A DNA stretch of 64,000 nucleotides from Quadrisphaera sp. DSM 44207 (GTDB taxonomy: Bacteria; Actinomycetota; Actinomycetes; Actinomycetales; Quadrisphaeraceae), in the NCBI RefSeq assembly GCF_900101335.1, contig NZ_FNKA01000003.1, forward strand, positions 62,001 through 126,000. The letters are read 5' to 3'. Made by a program: the position numbers and the translations under genes. A model generated the notes under the pieces. It made no database searches, was not told the origin of the DNA, and saw only the letters and a list, made by a program, of their open reading frames with translations. Below are positions 41,426-51,866 of the stretch, piece after piece (the first letter of the stretch is position 1; every line of letters begins with the position of its first letter).

Positions 41426-43191
41426 GGTGCCTCGTCTCCGGTCCGGTCCCTCGTCTGCCCCGTGCTCGCCGGCGCGCTCGCCGCGCCGCCCGCCCCCGCC
41501 GCGCCGCCCGCGCCCGCCGTCCGGGCCCTCGCCGCGCCGCCCTCGGGCACCGCGAGCGCGTCGATGACGCCGGAGAGCTGGCCCAGCTCGGTCGCGATCT
41601 GCTCGCGGCGGCGGGCCAGCGCCTCGACCTCCGCGCGGGCCTCGGCCAGGACCCGGCGCGCCTGCTCGCGCACCTGGTCGGCCTCCGAGCGGGCGTCCAC
41701 GACCAGCTGCACGGCCTCGGCCCGCGCGGTGCGCCGCACCTCCTGGGCCTCGCGCTGGCCCCGCGCGACCTCCTCGGCCACGCGCTCGCGCAGCGAGCGG
41801 GCGCCGTGCTGCGCCTCCTCCGTGCGGCGGTCGGCGCGCTGCTCGCGCTCGGCGGCGGCGGCCTCGGCGGTCAGCCGCAGCTGCTCGCACTCCTGCGCCG
41901 CGCTCGCCAGCAGGGCGGCGCGCTCCTCGCGGGCGGCGCCCAGCGCGGCGTCCGCCTGCTCGAACGCGGCCGCGGTGCGCTCCTCGGCGCCGGCCAGGCG
42001 GGTGCGCACGCGCTCGCTCGCCGAGCCCATCAGCGACTGCAGGCGCACCCGCACGCGGTGGACGACCGCGGCGGCCTCGGCGTGGGCGCGGCCGGTCGCC
42101 AGGCGCGCCTCCTCGCGGGCGGTGGCCAGCAGCGCGTCGACGGCGCTGCGCGCCCAGGCCAGCTGCTCGGCGGCCTCGGCCAGCTCCGCCTCGGCCAGCG
42201 CGCGGGCCTCCTCGCGCACCCGCTCGGCGGAGGCGCGCGCGGCCTCGCGCTCGCGCACCGCCTCGGCGCGGGCGCGCTCGAGCTGGGCCGCGGCCTCCCG
42301 GCGGGCCGCGGCGGCGTCCGTCGACGCCGCCGCCATGACGCGCTCCGCGTCGACGTACGCCTCGGACGTCGCCCGCTGCGCCTCCAGCTGGGCGGTCTCG
42401 CGCACCGCCTCGGCCTCCGCGTCGGCCTCGGAGCGCTCCCGGGCGCTCTCCTCGCGCGCGGCCGCCAGCACCTGGTCGGCCTCGGCGCGCGCGCTGACGA
42501 GGACCCGCTCGGCCTGCCGGCGGGCGCGCACCAGCACCTCGGACGCCCCGCCGCGCACCTCCTCGGCCTCCGCGCGGGCCTGGGTCACCAGCTCCTCGGC
42601 CGTGCGCCCGGCTGCCCGGGCGACGAGCGCGGCCTGCTCGGCGGCGTCCTCGACGAGCTGGTGCGCCTCGGCGCGCGCCTCCGCCACGAGGGCGTCGGTG
42701 CGCGCGCGCAGGGCGCCGCTGCGCGAGGAGACCTCCTCGTGCTCCCCGCGCATCCGCTCCACGGCCTCGCGCAGCCCCGTCAGCTCACCGCGCAGCCGCC
42801 CGGCCTCCTCGCGCAGCGCCGCGGCCCGCGCCTGCGCGCCGTCCAGCTGGTTCGCGGCCTCCGCCGACGCCCGCCGCCGCAGGTCCTGCACGTGGGCCTC
42901 CGCCGCCGAGCGCAGGGCCTCGACGTCCTCGCGCGCCTGCGCGCGCGCCGAGGCCGCCGCGCCGGACGCCTCGCGCAGCAGCGCGGCGGCCTCGGCCTCG
43001 GCGGCGGAGCGCGTCGAAGCGAGCTCGGAGGCGGTGGCGCGGCGCAGGTCGGCGGCGTCCGCCTCGGCGGCCGCGCGCACCTGGTCGGCGTGCTCCTGGG
43101 CGAGGGCCAGCAGGTGGACGGCGCGGTCGGGGACGTCCTGGGGAGCGCCGGCGGCGGGTGCGTGGCCCCGGTGCCGGTGCTCGGTGTGCAT
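41422..43191 (-). CDS. Large Ala/Glu/Arg coiled-coil protein
   Basis: 589 residues, nearly all predicted coiled coil from about 25 to 550, built from irregular repeats of the type EARAEAxxxxxxAxxxAxxV (EARAEAHQLVEDAAEQAALV, SARAEADQVLAAAREESARE). A short His-rich start (MHTEHRHRGH) and a flexible Gly/Ala end. No enzymatic motif. Looks like an intermediate-filament-like or Scy/FilP-like scaffold. Start without Shine-Dalgarno; GAGCAT lies 6 nt upstream (leaderless type). First gene of a two-gene operon with the DivIVA-like protein. Confidence 0.75.
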   Translation of the reverse strand: MHTEHRHRGHAPAAGAPQDVPDRAVHLLALAQEHADQVRAAAEADAADLRRATASELASTRSAAEAEAAALLREASGAAASARAQAREDVEALRSAAEAHVQDLRRRASAEAANQLDGAQARAAALREEAGRLRGELTGLREAVERMRGEHEEVSSRSGALRARTDALVAEARAEAHQLVEDAAEQAALVARAAGRTAEELVTQARAEAEEVRGGASEVLVRARRQAERVLVSARAEADQVLAAAREESARERSEADAEAEAVRETAQLEAQRATSEAYVDAERVMAAASTDAAAARREAAAQLERARAEAVREREAARASAERVREEARALAEAELAEAAEQLAWARSAVDALLATAREEARLATGRAHAEAAAVVHRVRVRLQSLMGSASERVRTRLAGAEERTAAAFEQADAALGAAREERAALLASAAQECEQLRLTAEAAAAEREQRADRRTEEAQHGARSLRERVAEEVARGQREAQEVRRTARAEAVQLVVDARSEADQVREQARRVLAEARAEVEALARRREQIATELGQLSGVIDALAVPEGGAARARTAGAGGAAGAGGAASAPASTGQTRDRTGDEAP

Positions 43192-43449
43192 GCCGCGATG
43201 CTCGCAGACGAGGTGAGCCCGCGGAGGGACTTCGCGGGTGTCGCAGCGCTGCTGGTGCGTCGCGCCCGGCGCGTCGCACCGGCGCGCCGGGTTCGTCCCG
43301 GTCCGTCCCCGGGCGACGCGCCCGGCGTTCGGCCTGCCGGGTGATCACGGGCCCCGCGGGCCCCGCGGAGAGCATGGGCGCCCGCGCCGCGGGGTAGACC
43401 TGCTGCGGTGCCCACCGATCCTCCGGCGGGCCGCGAACAGGAGGACCCC

Positions 43450-43881
43450 ATGTCCACGCCCACCACCCGCGCAGGCCGCGGGGTCAACCAGACGGTGGCG
43501 CTCGTCTTCGGCGCCATCTACCTGCTGATCGGCCTCCTCGGCTTCTTCGTGACCGCCGACGTCGGCTTCGCCTCCAGCGACGGCGACTCCCTCCTCGGCT
43601 TCGAGGTCAACCCCCTGCACAACATCGCCCACCTGCTGATCGGCCTGGTGCTGGTCCTGGGTTCGCGCACGCTCGCCGGCGCCCGCTCCGCCAACCTCGC
43701 CGTCGGCGTGGTGTACCTGCTGCTCGGCATCCTCGGGCTGTTCATCGCCAGCGACACCAACCCGGTGAACATCCTCGGGCTCAACGGCGCCGACAACGTG
43801 CTGCACCTCGGCACCGCGATCATCCTGCTGGCCGTGGCGCTCGGCGCCGACAAGACCGCTCGCCGCGGCGTCAACGCCTGA
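43450..43881 (+). CDS. DUF4383 family membrane protein
   Basis: 143 residues, ATG with AGGAGGA. Four helices with the typical sequence VNQTVALVFGAIYLLIGLLG, PLHNIAHLLIGLVLVLGSR and NGADNVLHLGTAIILLAVAL. Function unknown; common in actinobacteria and often stress-linked. GGGTAG at about 43382 with GCAT 16 nt upstream could be a stress-sigma promoter, but the match is loose. Confidence 0.85.
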   Translation: MSTPTTRAGRGVNQTVALVFGAIYLLIGLLGFFVTADVGFASSDGDSLLGFEVNPLHNIAHLLIGLVLVLGSRTLAGARSANLAVGVVYLLLGILGLFIASDTNPVNILGLNGADNVLHLGTAIILLAVALGADKTARRGVNA

Positions 43882-43882
43882 G

Positions 43883-44485
43883 GTGAGCGCTCCCGCCCCC
43901 CTCGCGGTGGGGACGCCGGTCGAGGCCGCGGACGTCGTCCGCGGCCTCGACCGCGCCGGGCTCGCCCGCTGCGCCGCCGCCGTCGCGTCGCTCGGGGCGT
44001 CGCTCGTCGCCGTCGCGGTCGCCGGCCCCGCCGTGCGCGACGGCCTGGCCCTGCACGGCGGCGCCCTGACGGCCCTGGCCGCCTGGCAGCTCGGGTGGGC
44101 GCTGGCCGCCCTGGCCGCCCGGCGCGTGCCCGCACCGCGCACCGCCGTCGCGGTGCCGCTGCTCGCCGCGGCGGGCTGGCTGACCTCCGCCGCGGTGCCC
44201 GCCCTCGCGCTCGTGCCCCGCGACCTGCCCGCCGCGCTGGCCGCTGCGATGAGCGCCGCGGCCGCCGTGCTCGCGCTCGCCTCCACCCGCGCGGCCGACC
44301 GGCCTTCCCGGCCCTGCGGGCGCTGGGCGCAGGTGGCCGCGCTCGCCGCGGCCGGCTTCGCCGTCTCCGCCGCGGCCACGCCCGCCCTCGCCGCGACGGA
44401 GGCCGGCGGGCGCGCCTCGCACGGCGCGCACTCCCCGTCGCACCCCACCCAGCCCGCGCCGCAGCAGCCGGCTCACGGCCACTGA
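43883..44485 (+). CDS. Hypothetical membrane protein, possibly copper-associated
   Basis: 200 residues; its GTG begins one base after the DUF4383 stop, so the genes are co-transcribed. Five hydrophobic segments (GASLVAVAVAGPAVRDG, LAAWQLGWALAALAA, VAVPLLAAAGWLTSAAV) and a Ser/Pro/His tail (GRASHGAHSPSHPTQPAP, ending HGH). The His-rich tail might bind metal; this is speculation. No family recognised. Confidence 0.65.
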   Translation: MSAPAPLAVGTPVEAADVVRGLDRAGLARCAAAVASLGASLVAVAVAGPAVRDGLALHGGALTALAAWQLGWALAALAARRVPAPRTAVAVPLLAAAGWLTSAAVPALALVPRDLPAALAAAMSAAAAVLALASTRAADRPSRPCGRWAQVAALAAAGFAVSAAATPALAATEAGGRASHGAHSPSHPTQPAPQQPAHGH

Positions 44486-44566
44486 CGCCGCAGCCCGCCG
44501 CGGGCGCCCCGCCGCCCGGCGACCCGCCGCCCGGCGACCCGCTCAGCCGCCGGGCGAGCCCGCGGC

Positions 44567-45391
44567 TCAGCCGCCGGACGGCCCGAGCGGGGCGGGGCGC
44601 GGGCGCTTGGCCGTCACGGCGTCCCCGCTGGAGCGCCCGGTCGCCCGCCGCCGCACCCACGGCACCAGGTGCTCGCGCGCCCAGCGGGCGTCGTCGACGG
44701 AGCGGCGCCACCGCGGCCGCCCGGGCTCCGGGGCCAGCGGCCGCGCCCACTCGGCCTCGGCGGCACCGGTGGCGCCCAGCAGCGTGGCCGCCGCGAGCAG
44801 CCCGACCCGGCGGTGCCCCTCGGCGCTGAGGTGGATGCGGTCGGGCGCCCACATGCGCCAGTCGTACAGGGCCCGCATGCCCCACAGGTCGAGCACCGCC
44901 GCGCCGTGGCGGCGCGCGATCGCCCACAGGTGCAGGTTGTAGGCCGCCACGCGGCCGCGGGTCAGGCGCACCACCGGTGCGTCGCGGGGATCCACGCCCG
45001 TGATGAGCAGGACGTCGGCGCCGGCCGCGCGCAGGCGCTGGACGGCGTCCTCGACGGCGGCGGCGAGCGCGTCGACGTCCGCCCGCGGCCGCAGCAGGTC
45101 GTTGCCGCCGCCGCTGAGGCTGACGAGGTCCGGTCGGGCGGCCAGCGCCGCCGGCAGCTGCTGCTCCAGCACAGCGCCCAGCAGCCGGCCCCGCACGGCG
45201 AGGTTGGCGTACTCCAGCGGAGGAGCGCCGGCGCGGCGCGCGGCGCCGTCGAGGTGCTCGGCCAGGCGGTCGGCCCAGCCGCGGTAGCCGCCCGGCCGGG
45301 CGGGGTCCTCGTCGAGCAGCCCCTCGGTGAAGGAGTCCCCGATCGCGACGTAGCGGCGCCAGCGGGAGGCGCCCTCGGGTCCCGGGTGCAC
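44567..45391 (-). CDS. SGNH/GDSL hydrolase
   Basis: 274 residues. Block I YVAIGDSFTEGLLDEDPARP (catalytic Ser), block II NLAVRG, block III LSGGGNDLL and block V DRIHLSAEGHRR (catalytic Asp and His) are all present. An esterase or lipase acting on small acyl or acetyl esters is expected. No signal peptide. C-terminal extension with Arg-rich end. The GTG lacks a ribosome site; TACGGT lies 6 nt before it, fitting a leaderless mRNA. Confidence 0.9.
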   Translation of the reverse strand: MHPGPEGASRWRRYVAIGDSFTEGLLDEDPARPGGYRGWADRLAEHLDGAARRAGAPPLEYANLAVRGRLLGAVLEQQLPAALAARPDLVSLSGGGNDLLRPRADVDALAAAVEDAVQRLRAAGADVLLITGVDPRDAPVVRLTRGRVAAYNLHLWAIARRHGAAVLDLWGMRALYDWRMWAPDRIHLSAEGHRRVGLLAAATLLGATGAAEAEWARPLAPEPGRPRWRRSVDDARWAREHLVPWVRRRATGRSSGDAVTAKRPRPAPLGPSGG

Positions 45392-45450
45392 GCCAGCACC
45401 GTACGGCCCGGCGCCGCAGCCCCGCCGCGGTCCCCTGCCGCAGCGGTGGG

Positions 45451-46137
45451 TCAGGGCAGCGACCAGTCCACCGGCGGGGCGCCCTGGGCGGCCAGCGCGG
45501 CGTCGACCGCGGAGAAGGGCCGGGAGCCGGTGAAGCCCCGCGAGGCCGACAGCGGCGAGGGGTGGACGCCGAGGACGACCGCCGTCCCGGCCAGGAGCGG
45601 CAGCACCGTCTGCGCGTCCCGGCCCCACAGCACGGAGACGAGCGGGCCGCCGCGCGCGGCGAGCGTGCGCACGGCCTGGTCGGTCACCCGCTCCCAGCCG
45701 ATGCGGCGGTGGGAGCCCGACGCGCCGGCGCGCACGGTGAGGACGCGGTTGAGCAGCAGCACCCCGCGCTGCGCCCACGGGGAGAGGTCGCCCGTGCCGG
45801 GAGCGGGCACGCCGGTGTCCGCGACGAGCTCGCGCAGGAGGTTGCGCAGGGTCGGCGGCAGCGGCCGCACGTGGGGGGCCACGGAGAACGCGAGCCCGAC
45901 GGCGTGCCCCGGCGTGGGGTAGGGGTCCTGCCCGAGCACGAGGACGCGCACGGCGTCCAGCGGGGTCGAGAAGGCGCGCAGCACGGCGTCGGGGGCCGGC
46001 AGCACCTGCTCCCCGCGGGCCCGCTCGGCCGCCAGCCGCTGCTCCAGGGCCGACAGCTCGCCGGCCACCGGCTCCAGGGCCCGCGCCCAGCTGGGGTGCA
46101 GGCGGTCGAGCGCCAGGGGCGCCGTGTCCTCGGCCAC
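45451..46137 (-). CDS. ung: Uracil-DNA glycosylase, family 1
   Basis: 228 residues. Motif A reads [20 protein letters not shown], with the water-activating Asp, and motif B reads [20 protein letters not shown]. The Phe for uracil stacking (LAFSV) and the DNA-inserting Leu of HPSPLS are present. The usual His after DPY is Pro here, as in other actinobacterial enzymes. It removes uracil from DNA, starting base-excision repair. Leaderless-type start: TACGCT (minus, 46149-46144), 6 nt, then GTG. Confidence 0.95.
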   Translation of the reverse strand: MAEDTAPLALDRLHPSWARALEPVAGELSALEQRLAAERARGEQVLPAPDAVLRAFSTPLDAVRVLVLGQDPYPTPGHAVGLAFSVAPHVRPLPPTLRNLLRELVADTGVPAPGTGDLSPWAQRGVLLLNRVLTVRAGASGSHRRIGWERVTDQAVRTLAARGGPLVSVLWGRDAQTVLPLLAGTAVVLGVHPSPLSASRGFTGSRPFSAVDAALAAQGAPPVDWSLP

Positions 46138-46139
46138 CG

Positions 46140-46185
46140 CCCGAGCGTAGGGGCCGCCGGCGTCCGGGCGCCCCCTACGCTCGGG
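46140..46185. promoter_or_regulatory. Mirror-image divergent leaderless promoters
   Basis: Perfect 14-base inverted repeat, CCCGAGCGTAGGGG (46140-46153) and its complement (46172-46185). Each arm contains TACGCT reading outward. The left TACGCT is 6 nt before the ung GTG on the minus strand; the right one (46176-46181) is 7 nt before the DUF3263 GTG on the plus strand. The arm may also be a regulator site. Confidence 0.65.
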
Positions 46186-46188
46186 CCC

Positions 46189-46452
46189 GTGGACAGCGAG
46201 GCGGCGGCGGGGCTGTCGCAGCGGGACGCGGCGGTCCTCGCCTTCGAGCGCCGCCGCTGGCGCTCGCGGGCGGCCAAGGAGCAGGCGGTGCGCGACGCCT
46301 TCGACCTGTCCGCGACGCGCTACCACCAGGTGCTCAACGCCCTCCTGGACGACCCGGCGGCGCTGGCCGCCGACCCCGTGCTCGTGCAGCGACTGCGCCG
46401 GCTGCGCGACACGCGGGCCGGATCGGCCGAAATCCCGCTCCGGTCGCGCTGA
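46189..46452 (+). CDS. DUF3263 protein
   Basis: 87 residues. [20 protein letters not shown] and [20 protein letters not shown] with [13 protein letters not shown] are the DUF3263 signature: a helix-turn-helix-like small protein common in actinobacteria, typically next to LytR_C genes as here. Possibly DNA-binding; role unknown. Leaderless-type GTG start. Confidence 0.88.
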   Translation: MDSEAAAGLSQRDAAVLAFERRRWRSRAAKEQAVRDAFDLSATRYHQVLNALLDDPAALAADPVLVQRLRRLRDTRAGSAEIPLRSR

Positions 46453-46472
46453 GGCGCGTACCGTCGCGGAGC

Positions 46473-47201
46473 GTGACCGAGGCTCACCCCCACGACGAGT
46501 TCGACGACGTCGTGCTGCCGCCGGGAGGACGCCGGGGTGCGCACCGCGCCCGCCCCTCCCGGCTGCGGGTCGTCCTGCCGCTGGGGCTGGTGGCCGTGGT
46601 GGTGACGGCGTCGGCCGCGGTGGCGGGCGCCGTCCTGGGCGGCCCCTCGACGGAGGCCCCCGCCCTCGCCGCCGGATCCACCACCGCGGTCCCGGTGGAC
46701 GCCGCCGACGCCATGGCGGCGGACGCCGCCGACGGGGTGGCGACCGCGGACCCGGCCGTGGCGCCCGCGCAGGAGCCGGCCGAGGAGGCGGCGGTCGCGG
46801 ACGAGGCCGCCGAGGAGCCCGCCGAGGACGCCGAGGACGCCGAGGACGCCGAGGACGCCGACGAGGAGCCCGCGGACGACGCCGAAGGCGCCGGGGAGCC
46901 GGCGGAGGGGACGGCGGCGGAGCCGGACGCGTCGGTGCCCGTCGTCGTGCTCAACGGCACGCGCACCAAGGGCCTGGCGGCTCGGGCGGCGGCCGCGCTG
47001 CAGGACGAGGGCTGGACCGTCGCCAGCACCGGCAACGACCGCACCGGCGACGGCCGGGCGACCACCGTCTCCTACCCCGACCCCGACCTGCAGCCCACCG
47101 CGGCCGCCGTGGCGCAGAGCCTGGGCGCCCGCGCGGAGCTGGAGCCGGACGCCGAGGAGGGCGCCGTCACGGTGGTGCTCGGCCAGGACTGGGCGGGCTG
47201 A
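46473..47201 (+). CDS. Membrane-anchored LytR_C domain protein
   Basis: 242 residues. A cytoplasmic basic start, one TM helix ([20 protein letters not shown], about 33-55), a very acidic linker with the repeat AED four to five times (encoded by 9-bp tandem repeats near 46819-46863), then a LytR_C domain: [53 protein letters not shown]. The domain accompanies LytR-CpsA-Psr wall-polymer ligases and is extracytoplasmic. No ligase is nearby. TACCGT lies 8 nt before the GTG (leaderless type). Confidence 0.87.
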   Translation: MTEAHPHDEFDDVVLPPGGRRGAHRARPSRLRVVLPLGLVAVVVTASAAVAGAVLGGPSTEAPALAAGSTTAVPVDAADAMAADAADGVATADPAVAPAQEPAEEAAVADEAAEEPAEDAEDAEDAEDADEEPADDAEGAGEPAEGTAAEPDASVPVVVLNGTRTKGLAARAAAALQDEGWTVASTGNDRTGDGRATTVSYPDPDLQPTAAAVAQSLGARAELEPDAEEGAVTVVLGQDWAG

Positions 47202-47301
47202 GCCCCCGGCCCTCCACCCGACGGCGTCGCGGCCGCTCACGGCCGCGCCGAGCCCTCCACAGCCGCTGATCAGGACCTCGCGCTCGCGGGGCGCTGTTCG
47301 C

Positions 47302-47459
47302 TACCCTGGCGCGCGGTCGACCAGTTCGGTGTGAGCACGTCCTCTCCTGCACCACCTGCACGGGGGACCGCACGAGGTCCACGCGGGCCCACGCGAACTC
47401 CAGACCCGGAGCGGGCGATCGGCCCGGTCCGACGATTCGCAGGAGCACAGGAGCAGGAC
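47302..47459 (+). promoter_or_regulatory. Promoter and long leader of cold-shock gene
   Basis: TACCCT (47302-47307) resembles a -10 element and would give a leader of about 145 nt before the ATG, longer than any neighbour. Long structured leaders are normal for cspA-type mRNAs and help cold induction. The leader ends with GGAGCAGG. Promoter position tentative. Confidence 0.4.
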
Positions 47460-47660
47460 ATGGCTCAGGGGACCGTCAAGTGGTTCAACGCTGAGAAGGG
47501 CTACGGCTTCATCACCGTCGAGGGCGGGCCGGACGTCTTCGTCCACTGGTCCGCCATCCAGATGGACGGCTACCGCTCCCTCGAGGAGGGCCAGGCCGTG
47601 GAGTTCGAGGTCGGTCAGGGCCAGAAGGGGCCGCAGGCGGAGTCGGTCCGCCTCGCCTGA
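47460..47660 (+). CDS. Cold-shock protein (CspA family)
   Basis: 66 residues, standard size. [20 protein letters not shown] contains RNP1 (KGYGFITV) and VFVHWSAI is RNP2, with Trp in place of the usual Phe. The single-strand nucleic-acid-binding OB fold melts mRNA structure in the cold or during growth. It stands alone behind a long leader and is followed by a terminator at 47737. Confidence 0.97.
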   Translation: MAQGTVKWFNAEKGYGFITVEGGPDVFVHWSAIQMDGYRSLEEGQAVEFEVGQGQKGPQAESVRLA

Positions 47661-47736
47661 GAGCGCACCGGGCCGCTCGGCGCCACGCCTGGCACCAGGC
47701 GCAGCACCACGCCCTGCACGACGCCCGCACCACCGC

Positions 47737-47770
47737 ACGGCGCCGCTCCCCGCGACGGGGGCGGCGCCGT
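47737..47770. terminator. Terminator after cold-shock gene
   Basis: ACGGCGCCGC with CCCC (47737-47751) pairs with GGGGGCGGCGCCGT (47757-47770), with one unpaired base in the stem. It separates the cold-shock gene from the groEL control region. The rest of 47661-47997 holds the CIRCE boxes and a leader, but no gene. Confidence 0.6.
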
Positions 47771-47801
47771 CCGTCGTCCGGGGCCGGGACGCGCTGGGGG
47801 G

Positions 47802-47828
47802 TTTGCACTCGGGGGTGGAGAGTGCTAG
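47802..47828. promoter_or_regulatory. CIRCE element 1 (HrcA operator)
   Basis: TTTGCACTC-N9-GAGTGCTAG, matching the CIRCE consensus TTAGCACTC-N9-GAGTGCTAA at all core positions. Binding site for the heat-shock repressor HrcA. Confidence 0.9.
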
Positions 47829-47836
47829 TCATGTGG

Positions 47837-47863
47837 TTGGCACTCGACAGCACAGAGTGCCAA
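47837..47863. promoter_or_regulatory. CIRCE element 2 (HrcA operator)
   Basis: TTGGCACTC-N9-GAGTGCCAA, a fully symmetrical second box 8 bases after the first. Two boxes in tandem imply tight HrcA repression of groEL. Confidence 0.92.
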
Positions 47864-47901
47864 CCAGACCCGGGAGCCCCGCTCCCCGGCCGCACTGGTG
47901 A

Positions 47902-49629
<1,728 letters not shown>

Positions 49630-49666
49630 GTCCCGCCCGCACCGCCTGAGCACCACCGCTGCACGT

Positions 49667-49704
49667 CCGAGGGCGGCACCCCCAGCAGGGGGTGCCGCCC
49701 TCGG
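49667..49704. terminator. Perfect 17-bp terminator after groEL
   Basis: Arms 49667-49683 and 49688-49704 pair without mismatch around AGCA, starting 38 bases after the stop. Confidence 0.78.
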
Positions 49705-49795
49705 CGCGTGCGGGCCCTTGTGCCGGGACGTGCGCTCGCGGTTGGCTCGCGGGTGCGCCCGCGGCGCGGCGGGCGGCGGTCGAGGAGGACGGCGG

Positions 49796-50419
49796 GTGAC
49801 GGCAGTGGTGGCAGTGGCGGGGGCGGCGGGGGAGGCCGGGCGGCGGGGGTGGCGCAGGCGGGTGCTGGTGCCGCTGGTCGCGGGAGCCCTGCTCGGCGCG
49901 GGGTGCGGGTCCCCGGAGCCCGCACCGGCGCAGGAGCCGTCCGCGGCGCCCAGCTCCTCCTCGGCCGGCTCGTCCCCGGCCGGCTCCTCGCCGGCGACCC
50001 CGCCCGCGCCGACGGCCCCGGACACAGCGCCGCCGGACGCCGCGACGAGCAGCGCTCCCGCAGCGCCCGGCACCGCAGCGCCCGGCACCTCGGAGCCGGC
50101 CGCCGGCTGGCCGGGCACCGTCGCGCCGACGGCGGGCCAGCGGGTCTCGGCCGTCTACCTGGACGTCGTCGTCGAGGGCACCGAGCAGGAGCGGCTGGAC
50201 GCCGCCGAGGCCGCCGCCGCCTCGGTCGGCTACGACGCCACGACGGTGGAGATGGGGTGCGACGAGGGAGCCGAAGCGACGCTGCAGCTGGACCCGGCGA
50301 AGCGCTACACGGGAGCCGCCCTCTACTTCCCCAGCGCCGAGGAGGCGCAGCGCTTCGTCGACCGCTACGAGCCCGGGGTCGTCGGCACCGCGCAGGTATC
50401 GCCCTTCTGCGTCGACTGA
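49796..50419 (+). CDS. Lipoprotein with Pro/Ser/Ala linker, unknown C-terminal domain
   Basis: 207 residues; the GTG at 49796 follows GAGGAGGAC. Hydrophobic segment and lipobox GAGC at about residue 37, then a low-complexity linker of about 60 residues, as in wall-spanning actinobacterial lipoproteins. The C-terminal 90 residues (VSAVYLDVVVEGTEQERLDA, YFPSAEEAQRFVDRYEPG, closing with Cys) look like a small alpha-beta fold, somewhat like SPOR domains. Two Cys may form a disulfide. Function unknown. Confidence 0.7.
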   Translation: MTAVVAVAGAAGEAGRRGWRRRVLVPLVAGALLGAGCGSPEPAPAQEPSAAPSSSSAGSSPAGSSPATPPAPTAPDTAPPDAATSSAPAAPGTAAPGTSEPAAGWPGTVAPTAGQRVSAVYLDVVVEGTEQERLDAAEAAAASVGYDATTVEMGCDEGAEATLQLDPAKRYTGAALYFPSAEEAQRFVDRYEPGVVGTAQVSPFCVD

Positions 50420-50493
50420 CCGGCGCCTGGGTGCTGCCTCGCCCGCTCGTCGCGGGCGGGGTGCGGGCAGCGCGCGGGTCGTAGGGTGCGGCG

Positions 50494-51315
50494 GTGGCCG
50501 TGCTCGTCGACCCCCCGCGCTGGCCGGCCCACGGGCGGCTGTGGTCGCACCTGGTCAGCGACACCTCCCTGGAGGAGCTGCACGCCTTCGCCCGGCGCAA
50601 CCGCGTCTCCCCGCGCAGCTTCGACGCCGACCACTACGACGTCCCCGACGCGCTCGTGCCCGACCTGGTGGCGGCCGGCGCCCAGCCGGTCAGCGCCCGC
50701 GAGCTGCTCGCCCGGCTGGTCGCCAGCGGCCTGCGCGTGCGCCAGAAGGACAAGCCGCCGAAGACCAGCCCGGACACCGAGCCCCACCCGCCGCGGGTGG
50801 CCGGGCTGCTGCTCGCCGGCGGCGCGCCCGCGCCGGTCGTGGCCGAGCGGGTCGCCGCCCTGGAGGCCGGCGGGTGCGCGCCGGTGCTGGTCGTCCTCGA
50901 CCCCGGCCGGCGCGCCGACCTGCCCGCGAGCGCCCTCGCGCTGGTCCTCGAGCACGGGCCGTCTCGGCTGAGCACGCGGCTGCAGGCCGGGCTGCGCGCC
51001 GCGACGACGCTCGAGCCGGGGGTGGACGCCGTCCTCGTGGCCCTGCCGGACCTGCCCCCGCTGGGCGCCGCGGGCATCCGCCGCGTGCGGGACGAGGTGC
51101 ACGGGCGCGGCGTGCGGGCGCTGGCCCGCGCCGGCTACGACGGCGCCCCCGGCCACCCGGTGCTCCTCGGCCGCGAGCACTGGTCGGCCGCCGCTGCCGC
51201 CGCGAGCGGGGACCGCGGCGCCGGGCCGTACCTGCGCCGGGCCGGGACGCCGCTCGTGGAGTGCGCCGACCAGCTCGGCGCCGTCGCAGCCGGCGCGCCT
51301 ACGCTGGAGCGGTGA
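50494..51315 (+). CDS. DUF4031 fused to MobA-like nucleotidyltransferase
   Basis: 273 residues. The first 85 are DUF4031: VAVLVDPPRWPAHGRLWSHL, VSDTSLEELHAFARRN, FDADHYDVPDALV. The second part starts VAGLLLAGG and continues VAALEAGGCAPVLVVLDPG and ALVALPDLPPLG-like segments as in MobA/MocA nucleotidyltransferases, though the usual GxS/R/K phosphate loop is weak (LLLAGGAPAP). Adjacent to moaE, so a molybdenum-cofactor nucleotidyl transfer role is reasonable but not proven. TAGGGT lies 6 nt before the GTG (leaderless type). Confidence 0.78.
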   Translation: MAVLVDPPRWPAHGRLWSHLVSDTSLEELHAFARRNRVSPRSFDADHYDVPDALVPDLVAAGAQPVSARELLARLVASGLRVRQKDKPPKTSPDTEPHPPRVAGLLLAGGAPAPVVAERVAALEAGGCAPVLVVLDPGRRADLPASALALVLEHGPSRLSTRLQAGLRAATTLEPGVDAVLVALPDLPPLGAAGIRRVRDEVHGRGVRALARAGYDGAPGHPVLLGREHWSAAAAAASGDRGAGPYLRRAGTPLVECADQLGAVAAGAPTLER

Positions 51316-51767
51316 GCGCCGACACCTCCCGCCTGGCCGCCCCGGCGCGCCGCGTCGTCCTGGCCGAGGTCACCCGCGCCGGCCTGGACGTCGACGCGCA
51401 CGCCCGCGCCGTCGACGACGCCGCCGCGGGGGCGGTGGTGACCTTCGCCGGGGTCGTGCGCGACCACGACGGCGGGCGCCCCGTGACCGGCATCGAGTAC
51501 GTCGGCCACCCCACGGCCGGACGGCTGCTGGCGGAGGTCGCCGCCGACGTGGCCGCCGCCCACCCGGTGGACGCCGTGGCGGTCTCCCACCGCCTCGGCG
51601 CCCTCGCCGTCGGGGACGTCGCCCTGGCGGTGGCGGTCTCCGCGGCGCACCGCCAGGAGGCCTTCGCGGCCGCGGCGGCCCTCGTCGACGAGGTCAAGGC
51701 GCGGCTGCCGGTCTGGAAGCGCCAGGAGTTCCCCGACGGCACCGACGAGTGGGTCGCCTGCCCCTAG
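51312..51767 (+). CDS. moaE: Molybdopterin synthase catalytic subunit MoaE
   Basis: 151 residues; GTG overlaps the stop of the upstream gene (GTGA). AGAVVTFAGVVRDHDGGRPV, IEYVGHPTAGRLLAEV, VSHRLGALAVGDVALAVAVS and the active-site block VDEVKARLPVWKRQEFPDGT (with catalytic Lys residues) are all typical. With MoaD it converts precursor Z (cPMP) to molybdopterin. moaD and moaA lie 0.5-2 kb away on the other strand. Confidence 0.95.
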   Translation: MSADTSRLAAPARRVVLAEVTRAGLDVDAHARAVDDAAAGAVVTFAGVVRDHDGGRPVTGIEYVGHPTAGRLLAEVAADVAAAHPVDAVAVSHRLGALAVGDVALAVAVSAAHRQEAFAAAAALVDEVKARLPVWKRQEFPDGTDEWVACP

Positions 51768-51866
51768 CGGGCCGAGACGGGCGGCCCCCTCCTCCCCGGG
51801 TGCAGCGCCCCGGTCCCCCTCCCGCCGTGATCTTGCGCTCCGGGGCCGGGCGAGCATGCTGGCGTC

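Noticed and set aside
39263-43216. A plus-strand frame of over 1300 residues across the coiled-coil operon.
   Set aside because: It is the antisense of the repetitive coiled-coil genes and is almost only Ser/Ala/Arg. No start signal or known domain.
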